From Eledone cirrhosa (Eukaryota; Mollusca; Cephalopoda; Octopoda; Eledonidae), in contig OZ024740.1 in the NCBI GenBank assembly GCA_964016885.1, forward strand, positions 10,356,454-10,420,453: a stretch of DNA of 64,000 nucleotides, given 5' to 3'. Positions 31,501-46,100 of this stretch are shown here, piece after piece. Position 1 is the first letter of the stretch, and the number at the start of each line of letters is the position of its first letter. The notes beneath the pieces are model-generated. The model ran no database searches, was not told where the DNA came from, and was given only the letters and a program-made list of their open reading frames with translations. Position numbers and translations under genes: made by a program.

Positions 31501-33390
31501 TGGTGTCTGACCCTCTACCGATATTGCCAATCCACCACCCTAGCATGGTGTCAGACCCTCTACCGATACTGCCAATCCACCACCCTAGCATGGTGTCCCA
31601 CCCTCTACCGATACTGCCAATCAACCACCCTTGCATGGTGTCCAACCCTCTACCGATACTGCCAATCCACCACCCTAGCATGGTGTCAGACGCTCTACCG
31701 ATACTGCCAATCCACCACCCTAGCATGGTGTCCCACCCTCTACCGATACTGCCAATCCACCACCCTAGCATGGTGTCAGACGCTCTACCGATACTGCCAA
31801 TCCACCACCCTAGCATGGTGTCAGACCCTCTACCGATACTGCCAATCCACCACCCTAGCATGGTGTCCCACCCTCTACCGATACTGCCAATCCACCACCC
31901 TAGCATGGTGTCAGACGCTCTACCGATACTGCCAATCCACCACCCTAGCATGGTGTCAGACCCTCTACCGATACTGCCAATCCACCACCCTAGCATGGTG
32001 TCCCACCCTCTACCGATACTGCCAATCCACCACCCTAACATGGTGTCAGACCCTCTACCGACACTGCAAATCCACCACCCTAGCATGGTGTCCCACCCTC
32101 TACCGATACTGCCAATCAACCACCCTAGCATGGTGTCCCACCCTCTACCGATACTGCCAATCCACCACCCTAGCATGGTGTCAGACGCTCTACCGATACT
32201 GCCAATCCACCACCCTAGCATGGTGTCAGACGCTCTACCGATACTGCCAATCCACCACCCTAGCATAGTGTTCCACCCTCTACCGATACTGCCAATCCAC
32301 CACCCTAGCATGGTGTCCCACCCTCTACCGATACTGCCAATCCACCACACTAGCATGGTGTCAGACCCTCTACCGACACTGCAAATCCACCACCCTAGCA
32401 TGGTGTCCCACCCTCTACCGATACTGCCAATCCACCACCCTAGCATGGTGTCAGACCCTCTACCGATACTGCCAATCCACCGCCCTAGCATGGTGTCCGA
32501 CTCTCTACCGATACTGCCAATCCACCACCCTAGCATGGTGTCCGACCCTCTACCGATACTGCCAATCCACCACCCTAGCATGGTGTCAGACCCTCTACCG
32601 ATGCTGCCAATCCACCACCCTAGCATGGTGTCAGACCCTCTACCGATACTGCCAATCCACCACCCTAGCATGGTGTCAGACCCTCTACCGATACTGCCAA
32701 TCCACCACCCTAGCATGGTGTCAGACCCTCTACCGATACTGCCAATCCACCACCCTAGCATGGTGTCAGACCCTCTACCGATACTGCCAATCCACCACCC
32801 TAGCATGGTGTCAGACCCTCTACCGATACTGCCATTCCACCACCCTAGCATGGTGTCCCACCCTCTACCGATACTGCCAATCCACCACCCTAGCATGGTG
32901 TCAGACCCTCTACCGATACTGACAATCCACCACCCTAGCATGGTGTCAGACCCTCTACCGATACTGCCAATCCACCGCCCTAGCATGGTGTCTGACTCTC
33001 TACCGATACTGCCAATCCACCACCCTAGCATGGTGTCCCACCCTCTACCGATACTGCCAATCCAGCACCCTAGCATGGTGTCCCACCCTCTACCGATACT
33101 GCCAATCTAACACCCTAGCATGGCGTCCGTCCCTCTACCGATACTGCCAATCCACCACTCTAGCATGGTGTCAGACCCTCTTCCGATACTGACAATCCAC
33201 CACCCTAGCATGGTGTCCCACCCTCTACCGATACTGCCAATCTAACACCCTAGCATGGCGTCCGTCCCTCTACCGATACTGCCAATCCACCACCCTAGCA
33301 TGGTGTCAGACCCTCTACCGATACTGCCGATCCAGCACCCTAGCATGGTTTCCCACCCTCTACCGATACTGCCAATCCACCACCCTAGCA
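13981..33390. repeat. Tandem duplication of a 9.6-9.8 kb block (about 215 units)
   Basis: Copy A (about 13,981 to 23,788) and copy B (about 23,789 to 33,390) carry almost the same succession of variant units. The offset is 9,808 bp at the left (CCAGCACCC unit at 13,981 and 23,789). It is 9,673 bp through the middle, after three units present in A are missing from B near 15.7-15.8 kb. It is 9,629 bp at the right (CTAACACCC marker at 23,613 and 33,242). Shared rare variants include the twin ATAGTGTCCCACTC units, the GTGTCCACCC deletion unit (17,920 and 27,593), CCGCAAGCC (20,913 and 30,586) and CATACTTCC-type units. A few single-base differences distinguish the copies, for example CACGC for CACCC near 30,998, so B is not a pure assembly echo of A. 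Either recent unequal exchange or sister duplication would explain it. Confidence 0.88.
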
Positions 33391-36300
33391 TGGTGTCCGA
33401 CCCTCTACCGATACTGCCAATCCACCACCCTAGCATGGTGTCAGACCCTCTACCGATACTGCCAATCCACCACCCTAGCATGGTGTCAGACCCTCTACCG
33501 ATACTGCCAATCCACCACCCTAGCATGGTGTCAGACCCTCTACCGATACTGCCGATCCAGCACCCTAGCATGGTTTCCCACCCTCTACCGATACTGCCAA
33601 TCCACCACCCTAGCATGGTGTCCGACCCTCTACCGATACTGCCAATCCACCACCCTAGCATGGTGTCCGACCCTCTACCGATACTGCCAATCCACCACCC
33701 TAGCATGGTGTCCCACCCTCTACCGATACTGCCAATCCACCACCCTAGCATGGTGTCAGACCCTCTACCGATACTGCCAATCCACCACCCTAGCATGGTG
33801 TCCCGCCCTCTACCGATACTGCCAATCCACCACCCTAGCATGGTGTCAGACCCTCTACCGATACTGCCAATCCACCACCCTAGCATGGTGTTCCACCCTC
33901 TACCGATACTGCCAATCCACCACCCAAGCATGGTGTCCCACCCTCTACCGATACTGCCAATCCACCACCCTAGCATGGTGTCCCACCCTCTACCGATACT
34001 GCCAATCCACCACCCTAGCATGGTGTCCCGCCCTCTACCGATACTGCCAATCCACCACCCTAGCATGGTGTTCCACCCTCTACCGATACTGCCAATCCAC
34101 CACCCTAGCATGGTGTCAGACCCTCTACCGATACTGCCAATCCACCACCCTAGCATGGTGTCCCGCCCTCTACCGATACTGCCAATCCACCACCCTAGCA
34201 TGGTGTTCCACCCTCTACCGATACTGCCAATCCACCACCCTAGCATGGTGTCACACCCTCTACCGATACTGCCAATCCACCACCCTAGCATGGTGTCCCA
34301 CCCTCTACCGATACTGCCAATCCACCACCCTAGCATGGTGTCAGACGCTCTACCGATACTGCCAATCCACCGCCCTAGCATGGTGTCCGACCCTCTACCG
34401 ATACTGCCAATCCACCACCCTAGCATGGTGTCCGACCCTCTACCGATACTGCCAATCCACCACCCTAGCATGGTGTCCCACCCTCTACCGATACTGCCAA
34501 TCCACCACCCTAGCATGGTGTCAGACCCTCTACCGATACTGCCAATCCACCACCCTAGCATGGTGTCCCGCCCTCTACCGATACTGCCAATCCACCACCC
34601 TAGCATGGTGTCAGACCCTCTACCGATACTGCCAATCCACCACCCTAGCATGGTGTTCCACCCTCTACCGATACTGCCAATCCACCACCCAAGCATGGTG
34701 TCCCACCCTCTACCGATACTGCCAATCCACCACCCTAGCATGGTGTCCCACCCTCTACCGATACTGCCAATCCACCACCCTAGCATGGTGTCCCGCCCTC
34801 TACCGATACTGCCAATCCACCACCCTAGCATGGTGTTCCACCCTCTACCGATACTGCCAATCCACCACCCTAGCATGGTGTCAGACCCTCTACCGATACT
34901 GCCAATCCACCACCCTAGCATGGTGTCCCGCCCTCTACCGATACTGCCAATCCACCACCCTAGCATGGTGTTCCACCCTCTACCGATACTGCCAATCCAC
35001 CACCCTAGCATGGTGTCACACCCTCTACCGATACTGCCAATCCACCACCCTAGCATGGTGTCCCACCCTCTACCGATACTGCCAATCCACCACCCTAGCA
35101 TGGTGTCAGACGCTCTACCGATACTGCCAATCCACCGCCCTAGCATGGTGTCAGACCCTCTACCGATACTGCCAATCCACCACCCTAGCATGGTGTCCCA
35201 TCCTCTACCGATACTGCCAATCCACCACCCTAGCATGGTGTTCCACCCTCTACCGATACTGCCAATCCACCGCCCTAGCATGGTGTCTGACCCTCTACCG
35301 ATATTGCCAATCCACCACCCTAGCATGGTGTCAGACCCTCTACCGATACTGCCAATCCACCACCCTAGCATGGTGTCCCACCCTCTACCGATACTGCCAA
35401 TCAACCACCCTAGCATGGTGTCCAATCCTCTACCGATACTGCCAATCCACCACCCTAGCATGGTGTCAGACGCTCTACCGATACTGCCAATCCACCACCC
35501 TAGCATGGTGTCCCACCCTCTACCGATACTGCCAATCCACCACCCTAGCATGGTGTCAGACGCTCTACCGATACTGCCAATCCACCACCCTAGCATGGTG
35601 TCAGACCCTCTACCGATACTGCCAATCCACCACCCTAGCATGGTGTCCCACCCTCTACCGATACTGCCAATCCACCACCCTAGCATGGTGTCAGACGCTC
35701 TACCGATACTGCCAATCCACCACCCTAGCATGGTGTCAGACCCTCTACCGATACTGCCAATCCACCACCCTAGCATGGTGTCCCACCCTCTACCGATACT
35801 GCCAATCCACCACCCTAACATGGTGTCAGACCCTCTACCGACACTGCAAATCCACCACCCTAGCATGGTGTCCCACCCTCTACCGATACTGCCAATCCAC
35901 CACCCTTGCATGGTGTCAGACCCTCTACCGATACTGCCAATCCACCACCCTAGCATGGTGTCCGACCCTCTACCGATACTGCCAATCCACCACCCTAGCA
36001 TGGTGTCCCACCCTCTACCGATACTGCCAATCCACCACCCTTGCATGGTGTCCCACCCTCTACCGACACTGCAAATCCACCACCCTAGCATGGTGTCCCA
36101 CCCTCTACCGATACTGCCAATCCACCACCCTAGCATAGTGTCCCACCCTCTACCGATACTGCCAATCCACCACCCTAGCATGGTGTCCCACCCTCTACCG
36201 ATACTGCCAATCCACCACACTAGCATGGTGTCAGATCCTCTACCGATACTGCCAATCCACCACCATAGCATGGTGTCCGACCCTCTACCGATACTGCCAA

Positions 36301-39300
36301 TCCACCACCCTAGCATGGTGTCCGACCCTCTACCGATACTGCCAATCCACCACCCTAGCATGGTGTCAGACCCTCTACCGATACTGCCAATCCACCACCC
36401 TAACATGGTGTCAGACCCTCTACCGACACTGCAAATCCACCACCCTAGCATGGTGTCCCACCCTCTACCGATACTGCCAATCCACCACCCTAGCATGGTG
36501 TCAGACCCTCTACCGATACTGCCAATCCACCGCCCTAGCATGGTGTCCGACTCTCTACCGATACTGCCAATCCACCACCCTAGCATGGTGTCCGACCCTC
36601 TACCGATACTGCCAATCCACCACCCTAGCATGGTGTCAGACCCTCTACCGATACTGCCAATCCACCACCCTAGCATGGTGTCAGACCCTCTACCGATACT
36701 GCCAATCCACCACCCTAGCATGGTGTCAGACCCTCTACCGATACTGCCAATCCACCACCCTAGCATGGTGTCAGACCCTCTATCGATACTGCCAATCCAC
36801 CACCCTAGCATGGTGTCAGACCCTCTACCGATACTGCCAATCCACCACCCTAGCATGGTGTCAGACCCTCTACCGATACTGCCAATCCACCACCCTAGCA
36901 TGGTGTCAGACCCTCTACCGATACTGCCAATCCACCACCCTAGCATGGTGTCAGACCCTCTACCGATACTGCCATTCCACCACCCTAGCATGGTGTCCCA
37001 CCCTCTACCGATACTGCCAATCCACCACCCTAGCATGGTGTCAGACCCTCTACCGATACTGACAATCCTCCACCCTAGCATGGTGTCAGACCCTCTACCG
37101 ATACTGCCAATCCACCGCCCTAGCATGGTGTCTGACTCTCTACCGATACTGCCAATCCACCACCCTAGCATGGTGTCCCACCCTCTACCGATACTGCCAA
37201 TCCAGCACCCTAGCATGGTGTCCCACCCTCTACCGATACTGCCGATCCACCACCCTAGCATGGTGTCCCACCCTCTACCGATACTGCCAATCTAACTCCC
37301 TAGCATGGCGTCCGTCCCTCTACCGATACTGCCAATCCACCACCCTAGCATGGTGTCAGACCCTCTACCGATACTGCCAATCCACCACCCTAGCATGGTG
37401 TCCCACCCTCTACCGATACTGCCAATCTAACACCCTAGCATGGCGTCCGTCCCTCTACCGATACTGCCAATCCACAACCCTAGCATGGTGTCAGACCCTC
37501 TACCGATACTGCCGATCCAGCACCCTAGCATGGTTTCCCACCCTCTACCGATACTGCCAATCCACCACCCTAGCATGGTGTCCGACCCTCTACCGATACT
37601 GCCAATCCACCACCCTAGCATGGTGTCAGACCCTCTACCGATACTGCCAATACACCACCCTAGCATGGTGTCAGAACCTCTACCGATACTGCCAATCCAC
37701 CACCCTAGCATGGTGTCAGACCCTCTATCGATACTGCCGATCCAGCACCCTAGCATGGTTTCCCACCCTCTACCGATACTGCAAATCCACCACCCTAGCA
37801 TGGTGTCCGACCCTCTACCGATACTGCCAATCCACCACCCTAGCATGGTGTCCGACCCTCTACCGATACTGCCAATCCACCACCCTAGCATGGTGTCCCA
37901 CCCTCTACCGATACTGCCAATCCACCACCCTAGCATGGTGTCAGACCCTCTACCGATACTGCCAATCCACCACCCTAGCATGGTGTCCCGCCCTCTACCG
38001 ATACTGCCAATCCACCACCCTAGCATGGTGTTCCACCCTCTACCGATACTGCCAATCCACCACCCTAGCATGGTGTCAGACCCTCTACCGATACTGCCAA
38101 TCCACCACCCTAGCATGGTGTCAGACCCTCTACCGATACTGCCAATCCACCACCCTAGCATGGTGTCCCGCCCTCTACCGATACTGCCAATCCACCACCC
38201 TAGCATGGTGTTCCACCCTCTACCGATACTGCCAATCCACCACCCTAGCATGGTGTCAGACCCTCTACCGATACTGCCAATCCACCACCCTAGCATGGTG
38301 TCCCGCCCTCTACCGATACTGCCAATCCACCACCCTAGCATGGTGTTCCACCCTCTACCGATACTGCCAATCCACCACCCTAGCATGGTGTCAGACCCTC
38401 TACCGATACTGCCAATCCACCACCCTAGCATGGTGTCCCACCCTCTACCGATACTGCCAATCCACCACCCTAGCATGGTGTCAGACGCTCTACCGATACT
38501 GCCAATCCACCACCCTAGCATGGTGTCAGACCCTCTACCGATACTGCCAATCCACCACCCTAGCATGGTGTCCCACCCTCTACCGATACTGCCAATCCAC
38601 CACCCTAACATGGTGTCAGACCCTCTACCGACACTGCAAATCCACCACCCTAGCATGGTGTCCCACCCTCTACCGATACTGCCAATCCACCACCCTTGCA
38701 TGGTGTCAGACCCTCTACCGATACTGCCAATCCACCACCCTAGCATGGTGTCCGACCCTCTACCGATACTGCCAATCCACCACCCTAGCATGGTGTCCCA
38801 CCCTCTACCGATACTGCCAATCCACCACCCTTGCATGGTGTCCCACCCTCTACCGACACTGCAAATCCACCACCCTAGCATGGTGTCCCACCCTCTACCG
38901 ATACTGCCAATCCACCACCCTAGCATAGTGTCCCACCCTCTACCGATACTGCCAATCCACCACCCTAGCATGGTGTCCCACCCTCTACCGATACTGCCAA
39001 TCCACCACACTAGCATGGTGTCAGATCCTCTACCGATACTGCCAATCCACCACCATAGCATGGTGTCCGACCCTCTACCGATACTGCCAATCCACCACCC
39101 TAGCATGGTGTCCGACCCTCTACCGATACTGCCAATCCACCACCCTAGCATGGTGTCAGACCCTCTACCGATACTGCCAATCCACCACCCTAACATGGTG
39201 TCAGACCCTCTACCGACACTGCAAATCCACCACCCTAGCATGGTGTCCCACCCTCTACCGATACTGCCAATCCACCACCCTAGCATGGTGTCAGACCCTC

Positions 39301-42300
39301 TACCGATACTGCCAATCCACCGCCCTAGCATGGTGTCCGACTCTCTACCGATACTGCCAATCCACCACCCTAGCATGGTGTCCGACCCTCTACCGATACT
39401 GCCAATCCACCACCCTAGCATGGTGTCAGACCCTCTACCGATACTGCCAATCCACCACCCTAGCATGGTGTCAGACCCTCTACCGATACTGCCAATCCAC
39501 CACCCTAGCATGGTGTCAGACCCTCTACCGATACTGCCAATCCACCACCCTAGCATGGTGTCAGACCCTCTATCGATACTGCCAATCCACCACCCTAGCA
39601 TGGTGTCAGACCCTCTACCGATACTGCCAATCCACCACCCTAGCATGGTGTCAGACCCTCTACCGATACTGCCAATCCACCACCCTAGCATGGTGTCAGA
39701 CCCTCTACCGATACTGCCAATCCACCACCCTAGCATGGTGTCAGACCCTCTACCGATACTGCCATTCCACCACCCTAGCATGGTGTCCCACCCTCTACCG
39801 ATACTGCCAATCCACCACCCTAGCATGGTGTCAGACCCTCTACCGATACTGACAATCCTCCACCCTAGCATGGTGTCAGACCCTCTACCGATACTGCCAA
39901 TCCACCGCCCTAGCATGGTGTCTGACTCTCTACCGATACTGCCAATCCACCACCCTAGCATGGTGTCCCACCCTCTACCGATACTGCCAATCCAGCACCC
40001 TAGCATGGTGTCCCACCCTCTACCGATACTGCCGATCCACCACCCTAGCATGGTGTCCCACCCTCTACCGATACTGCCAATCTAACTCCCTAGCATGGCG
40101 TCCGTCCCTCTACCGATACTGCCAATCCACCACCCTAGCATGGTGTCAGACCCTCTACCGATACTGCCAATCCACCACCCTAGCATGGTGTCCCACCCTC
40201 TACCGATACTGCCAATCTAACACCCTAGCATGGCGTCCGTCCCTCTACCGATACTGCCAATCCACAACCCTAGCATGGTGTCAGACCCTCTACCGATACT
40301 GCCGATCCAGCACCCTAGCATGGTTTCCCACCCTCTACCGATACTGCCAATCCACCACCCTAGCATGGTGTCCGACCCTCTACCGATACTGCCAATCCAC
40401 CACCCTAGCATGGTGTCAGACCCTCTACCGATACTGCCAATACACCACCCTAGCATGGTGTCAGAACCTCTACCGATACTGCCAATCCACCACCCTAGCA
40501 TGGTGTCAGACCCTCTATCGATACTGCCGATCCAGCACCCTAGCATGGTTTCCCACCCTCTACCGATACTGCAAATCCACCACCCTAGCATGGTGTCCGA
40601 CCCTCTACCGATACTGCCAATCCACCACCCTAGCATGGTGTCCGACCCTCTACCGATACTGCCAATCCACCACCCTAGCATGGTGTCCCACCCTCTACCG
40701 ATACTGCCAATCCACCACCCTAGCATGGTGTCAGACCCTCTACCGATACTGCCAATCCACCACCCTAGCATGGTGTCCCGCCCTCTACCGATACTGCCAA
40801 TCCACCACCCTAGCATGGTGTTCCACCCTCTACCGATACTGCCAATCCACCACCCTAGCATGGTGTCAGACCCTCTACCGATACTGCCAATCCACCACCC
40901 TAGCATGGTGTCAGACCCTCTACCGATACTGCCAATCCACCACCCTAGCATGGTGTCCCGCCCTCTACCGATACTGCCAATCCACCACCCTAGCATGGTG
41001 TTCCACCCTCTACCGATACTGCCAATCCACCACCCTAGCATGGTGTCAGACCCTCTACCGATACTGCCAATCCACCACCCTAGCATGGTGTCCCGCCCTC
41101 TACCGATACTGCCAATCCACCACCCTAGCATGGTGTTCCACCCTCTACCGATACTGCCAATCCACCACCCTAGCATGGTGTCAGACCCTCTACCGATACT
41201 GCCAATCCACCACCCTAGCATGGTGTCCCACCCTCTACCGATACTGCCAATCCACCACCCTAGCATGGTGTCAGACGCTCTACCGATACTGCCAATCCAC
41301 CGCCCTAGCATGGTGTCAGACCCTCTACCGATACTGCCAATCCACCACCCTAGCATGGTGTCCCATCCTCTACCGATACTGCCAATCCACCACCCTAGCA
41401 TGGTGTTCCACCCTCTACCGATACTGCCAATCCACCGCCCTAGCATGGTGTCTGACCCTCTACCGATATTGCCAATCCACCACCCTAGCATGGTGTCAGA
41501 CCCTCTACCGATACTGCCAATCCACCACCCTAGCATGGTGTCCCACCCTCTACCGATACTGCCAATCAACCACCCTAGCATGGTGTCCAACCCTCTACCG
41601 ATACTGCCAATCCACCACCCTAGCATGGTGTCAGACGCTCTACCGATACTGCCAATCCACCACCCTAGCATGGTGTCCCACCCTCTACCGATACTGCCAA
41701 TCCACCACCCTAGCATGGTGTCAGACGCTCTACCGATACTGCCAATCCACCACCCTAGCATGGTGTCAGACCCTCTACCGATACTGCCAATCCACCACCC
41801 TAGCATGGTGTCCCACCCTCTACCGATACTGCCAATCCACCACCCTAGCATGGTGTCAGACGCTCTACCGATACTGCCAATCCACCACCCTAGCATGGTG
41901 TCAGACCCTCTACCGATACTGCCAATCCACCACCCTAGCATGGTGTCCCACCCTCTACCGATACTGCCAATCCACCACCCTAACATGGTGTCAGACCCTC
42001 TACCGACACTGCAAATCCACCACCCTAGCATGGTGTCCCACCCTCTACCGATACTGCCAATCCACCACCCTTGCATGGTGTCAGACCCTCTACCGATACT
42101 GCCAATCCACCACCCTAGCATGGTGTCCGACCCTCTACCGATACTGCCAATCCACCACCCTAGCATGGTGTCCCACCCTCTACCGATACTGCCAATCCAC
42201 CACCCTTGCATGGTGTCCCACCCTCTACCGACACTGCAAATCCACCACCCTAGCATGGTGTCCCACCCTCTACCGATACTGCCAATCCACCACCCTAGCA

Positions 42301-45300
42301 TAGTGTCCCACCCTCTACCGATACTGCCAATCCACCACCCTAGCATGGTGTCCCACCCTCTACCGATACTGCCAATCCACCACACTAGCATGGTGTCAGA
42401 TCCTCTACCGATACTGCCAATCCACCACCATAGCATGGTGTCCGACCCTCTACCGATACTGCCAATCCACCACCCTAGCATGGTGTCCGACCCTCTACCG
42501 ATACTGCCAATCCACCACCCTAGCATGGTGTCAGACCCTCTACCGATACTGCCAATCCACCACCCTAACATGGTGTCAGACCCTCTACCGACACTGCAAA
42601 TCCACCACCCTAGCATGGTGTCCCACCCTCTACCGATACTGCCAATCCACCACCCTAGCATGGTGTCAGACCCTCTACCGATACTGCCAATCCACCGCCC
42701 TAGCATGGTGTCCGACTCTCTACCGATACTGCCAATCCACCACCCTAGCATGGTGTCCGACCCTCTACCGATACTGCCAATCCACCACCCTAGCATGGTG
42801 TCAGACCCTCTACCGATACTGCCAATCCACCACCCTAGCATGGTGTCAGACCCTCTACCGATACTGCCAATCCACCACCCTAGCATGGTGTCAGACCCTC
42901 TACCGATACTGCCAATCCACCACCCTAGCATGGTGTCAGACCCTCTACCGATACTGCCAATCCACCACCCTAGCATGGTGTCAGACCCTCTACCGATACT
43001 GCCAATCCACCACCCTAGCATGGTGTCAGACCCTCTACCGATACTGCCATTCCACCACCCTAGCATGGTGTCCCACCCTCTACCGATACTGCCAATCCAC
43101 CACCCTAGCATGGTGTCAGACCCTCTACCGATACTGACAATCCTCCACCCTAGCATGGTGTCAGACCCTCTACCGATACTGCCAATCCACCGCCCTAGCA
43201 TGGTGTCTGACTCTCTACCGATACTGCCAATCCACCACCCTAGCATGGTGTCCCACCCTCTACCGATACTGCCAATCAACCACCCTAGCATGGTGTCCCA
43301 CCCTCTACCGATACTGCCAATCCACCACCCTAGCATGGTGTCCCACCCTCTACCGATACTGCCAATCAACCACCCTAGCATGGTGTACCACCCTCTACCG
43401 ATACTGCCAATCCACCAACCTAGCATGGTGTCCGACCCTCTACCGATACTACCAATCCACCACCCTAGCATGGTGTCCCACCCTCTACCGATACTACCAA
43501 TCCACCACCCTAGCATGGTGTCAGACCCTCTACCGATACTGCCAATCCACCACCCTAGCATGATGTCCGACCCTCTACCGATACTACCAATCCACCACCC
43601 TAGCATGGTGTCAGACCCTCTACCGATACTGCCAATCCACCACCCTAGCATGGTGTCCCACCCTCTACCGATACTGCCAATCCACCACCCTAGCATGGTG
43701 TCCCACCCTCTACCGATACTACCAATCCACCACCCTAGCATGGTGTCAGACCCTCTACCGATACTGCCAATCCACCACCCTAGCATGATGTCCGACCCTC
43801 TACCGATACTACCAATCCACCACCCTAGCATGGTGTCAGACCCTCTACCGATACTGCCAATCCACCACCCTAGCATGATGTCCGACCCTCTACCGATACT
43901 ACCAATCCACCACCCTAGCATGGTGTCAGACCCTCTACCGATACTGCCAATCCACCACCCTAGCATGGTGTCCGACCCTCTACCGATACTACCAATCCAC
44001 CACCCTAGCATGGTGTCAGACCCTCTACCGATACTGCCAATCCACCACCCTAGCATGGTGTCAGACGCTCTACCGATACTGCCAATCCACCACCCTAGCA
44101 TGGTGTCAGACGCTCTACCGATACTGCCAATCCACCACCCTAGCATGGTGTCAGACCCTCTACCGATACTGCCAATCCAGCACCCTAGCATGGTGTCCCA
44201 CCCTCTACCGATACTGCCGATCCACCACCCTAGCATGGTGTCCCACCCTCTACCGATACTGCCAATCTAACACCCTAGCATGGCGTCCGTCCCTCTACCG
44301 ATACTGCCAATCCACCACCCTAGCATGGTGTCAGACCCTCTACCGATACTGCCAATCCACCACCCTAGCATGGTGTCCCACCCTCTACCGATACTGCCAA
44401 TCTAACACCCTAGCATGGCGTCCGTCCCTCTACCGATACTGCCAATCCACCACCCTAGCATGGTGTCAGACCCTCTACCGATACTGCCGATCCAGCACCC
44501 TAGCATGGTTTCCCACCCTCTACCGATGCTGCCAATCCACCACCCTAGCATGGTGTCCGACCCTCTACCGATACTGCCAATCCACCACCCTAGCATGGTG
44601 TCAGACCCTCTACCGATACTGCCAATACACCACCCTAGCATGGTGTCAGAACCTCTACCGATACTGCCAATCCACCACCCTAGCATGGTGTCAGACCCTC
44701 TACCGATACTGCCGATCCAGCACCCTAGCATGGTTTCCCACCCTCTACCGATACTGCAAATCCACCACCCTAGCATGGTGTCCGACCCTCTACCGATACT
44801 GCCAATCCACCACCCTAGCATGGTGTCCGACCCTCTACCGATACTGCCAATCCACCACCCTAGCATGGTGTCCCACCCTCTACCGATACTGCCAATCCAC
44901 CACCCTAGCATGGTGTCAGACCCTCTACCGATACTGCCAATCCACCACCCTAGCATGGTGTCCCGCCCTCTACCGATACTGCCAATCCACCACCCTAGCA
45001 TGGTGTTCCACCCTCTACCGATACTGCCAATCCACCACCCTAGCATGGTGTCAGACCCTCTACCGATACTGCCAATCCACCACCCTAGCATGGTGTCCCG
45101 CCCTCTACCGATACTGCCAATCCACCACCCTAGCATGGTGTTCCACCCTCTACCGATACTGCCAATCCACCACCCAAGCATGGTGTCCCACCCTCTACCG
45201 ATACTGCCAATCCACCACCCTAGCATGGTGTCCCACCCTCTACCGATACTGCCAATCCACCACCCTAGCATGGTGTTCCACCCTCTACCGATACTGCCAA

Positions 45301-46100
45301 TCCACCGCCCTAGCATGGTGTCCGTCCCTCTACCGATACTGCCAATCCACCACCCTAGCATGGTGTCAGACCCTCTACCGATACTGCCAATCCACCACCC
45401 TAGCATGGTGTCAGACCCTCTAGCGATACTGCCAATCAACCACCCTAGCATGGTGTCCAACCCTCTACCGATACTGCCAATCCACCACCCTATAATGGTG
45501 TCAGACGCTCTACCGATACTGCCAATCCACCACCCTAGCATGGTGTCCCACCCTCTACCGATACTGCCAATCCACCACCCTAGCATGGTGTCAGACGCTC
45601 TACCGATACTGCCAATCCACCACACTAGCATGGTGTCAGACCCTCTACCGATACTGCCAATCCACCACCCTAGCATGGTGTCCCACCCTCTACCGATACT
45701 GCCAATCCACCACCCTAGCATGGTGTCAGACCCTCTACCGATACTGCCAATCCACCACCCTAGCATTGTGTCCCACCCTCTACCGATACTGCCAATCCAC
45801 CACCCTAACATGGTGTCAGACCCTCTACCGACACTGCAAATCCACCACCCTAGCATGGTGTCCCACCCTCTACCGATACTGCCAATCCACCACCCTTGCA
45901 TGGTGTCAGACCCTCTACCGATACTGCCAATCCACCACCCTAGCATGGTGTCAGACCCTCTATCGATACTGCCAATCCACCACCCTAGCATGGTGTCCCA
46001 CCCTCTACCGATACTGCCAATCCACCACCCTAGCATGATGTCCCACCCTCTACCGATACTGCCAATCAACCACCCTAGCATGGTGTCCCACCCTCTACCG
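33242..46100. repeat. Set of 4,185 / 2,790 / 4,185-bp macro-repeats plus a partial fourth copy
   Basis: Macro-units start at the CTAACACCC unit followed by GGCGTCCGTCCC, at 33,242, 37,427, 40,217 and 44,402. Spacings are 4,185, 2,790 and 4,185 bp, exactly 93, 62 and 93 basic units with no indels. The 2,790-bp copy has the same beginning and end as the 4,185-bp copy that follows it but lacks 31 units (1,395 bp). The first 4,185-bp copy also contains an internal duplication of 765 bp (17 units), seen from the GTCACACCC unit at about 34,251 and 35,016. The fourth copy follows the others for roughly 1.7 kb and then diverges in order. Confidence 0.88.

Noticed and set aside
27633..33110. A 1,825-codon + strand open frame of 15-residue repeats, and similar frames at 17,960-22,594, 52,110-56,780 and elsewhere, as giant repeat-protein genes
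   Set aside because: They follow automatically from a stop-free 45-bp unit. Equally long frames lie on the opposite strand over the same bases. Single-base indels and stops end them at random. Variants alter residues without codon-position bias. No start context, intron signal or unique terminal domain is seen.
33242..37261. Minus-strand 1,339-codon frame (Trp/Gly/Ile-rich repeats) as a structural or membrane protein
   Set aside because: Same reasoning: it is the reverse reading of the satellite, and it overlaps a + strand frame of the same length.
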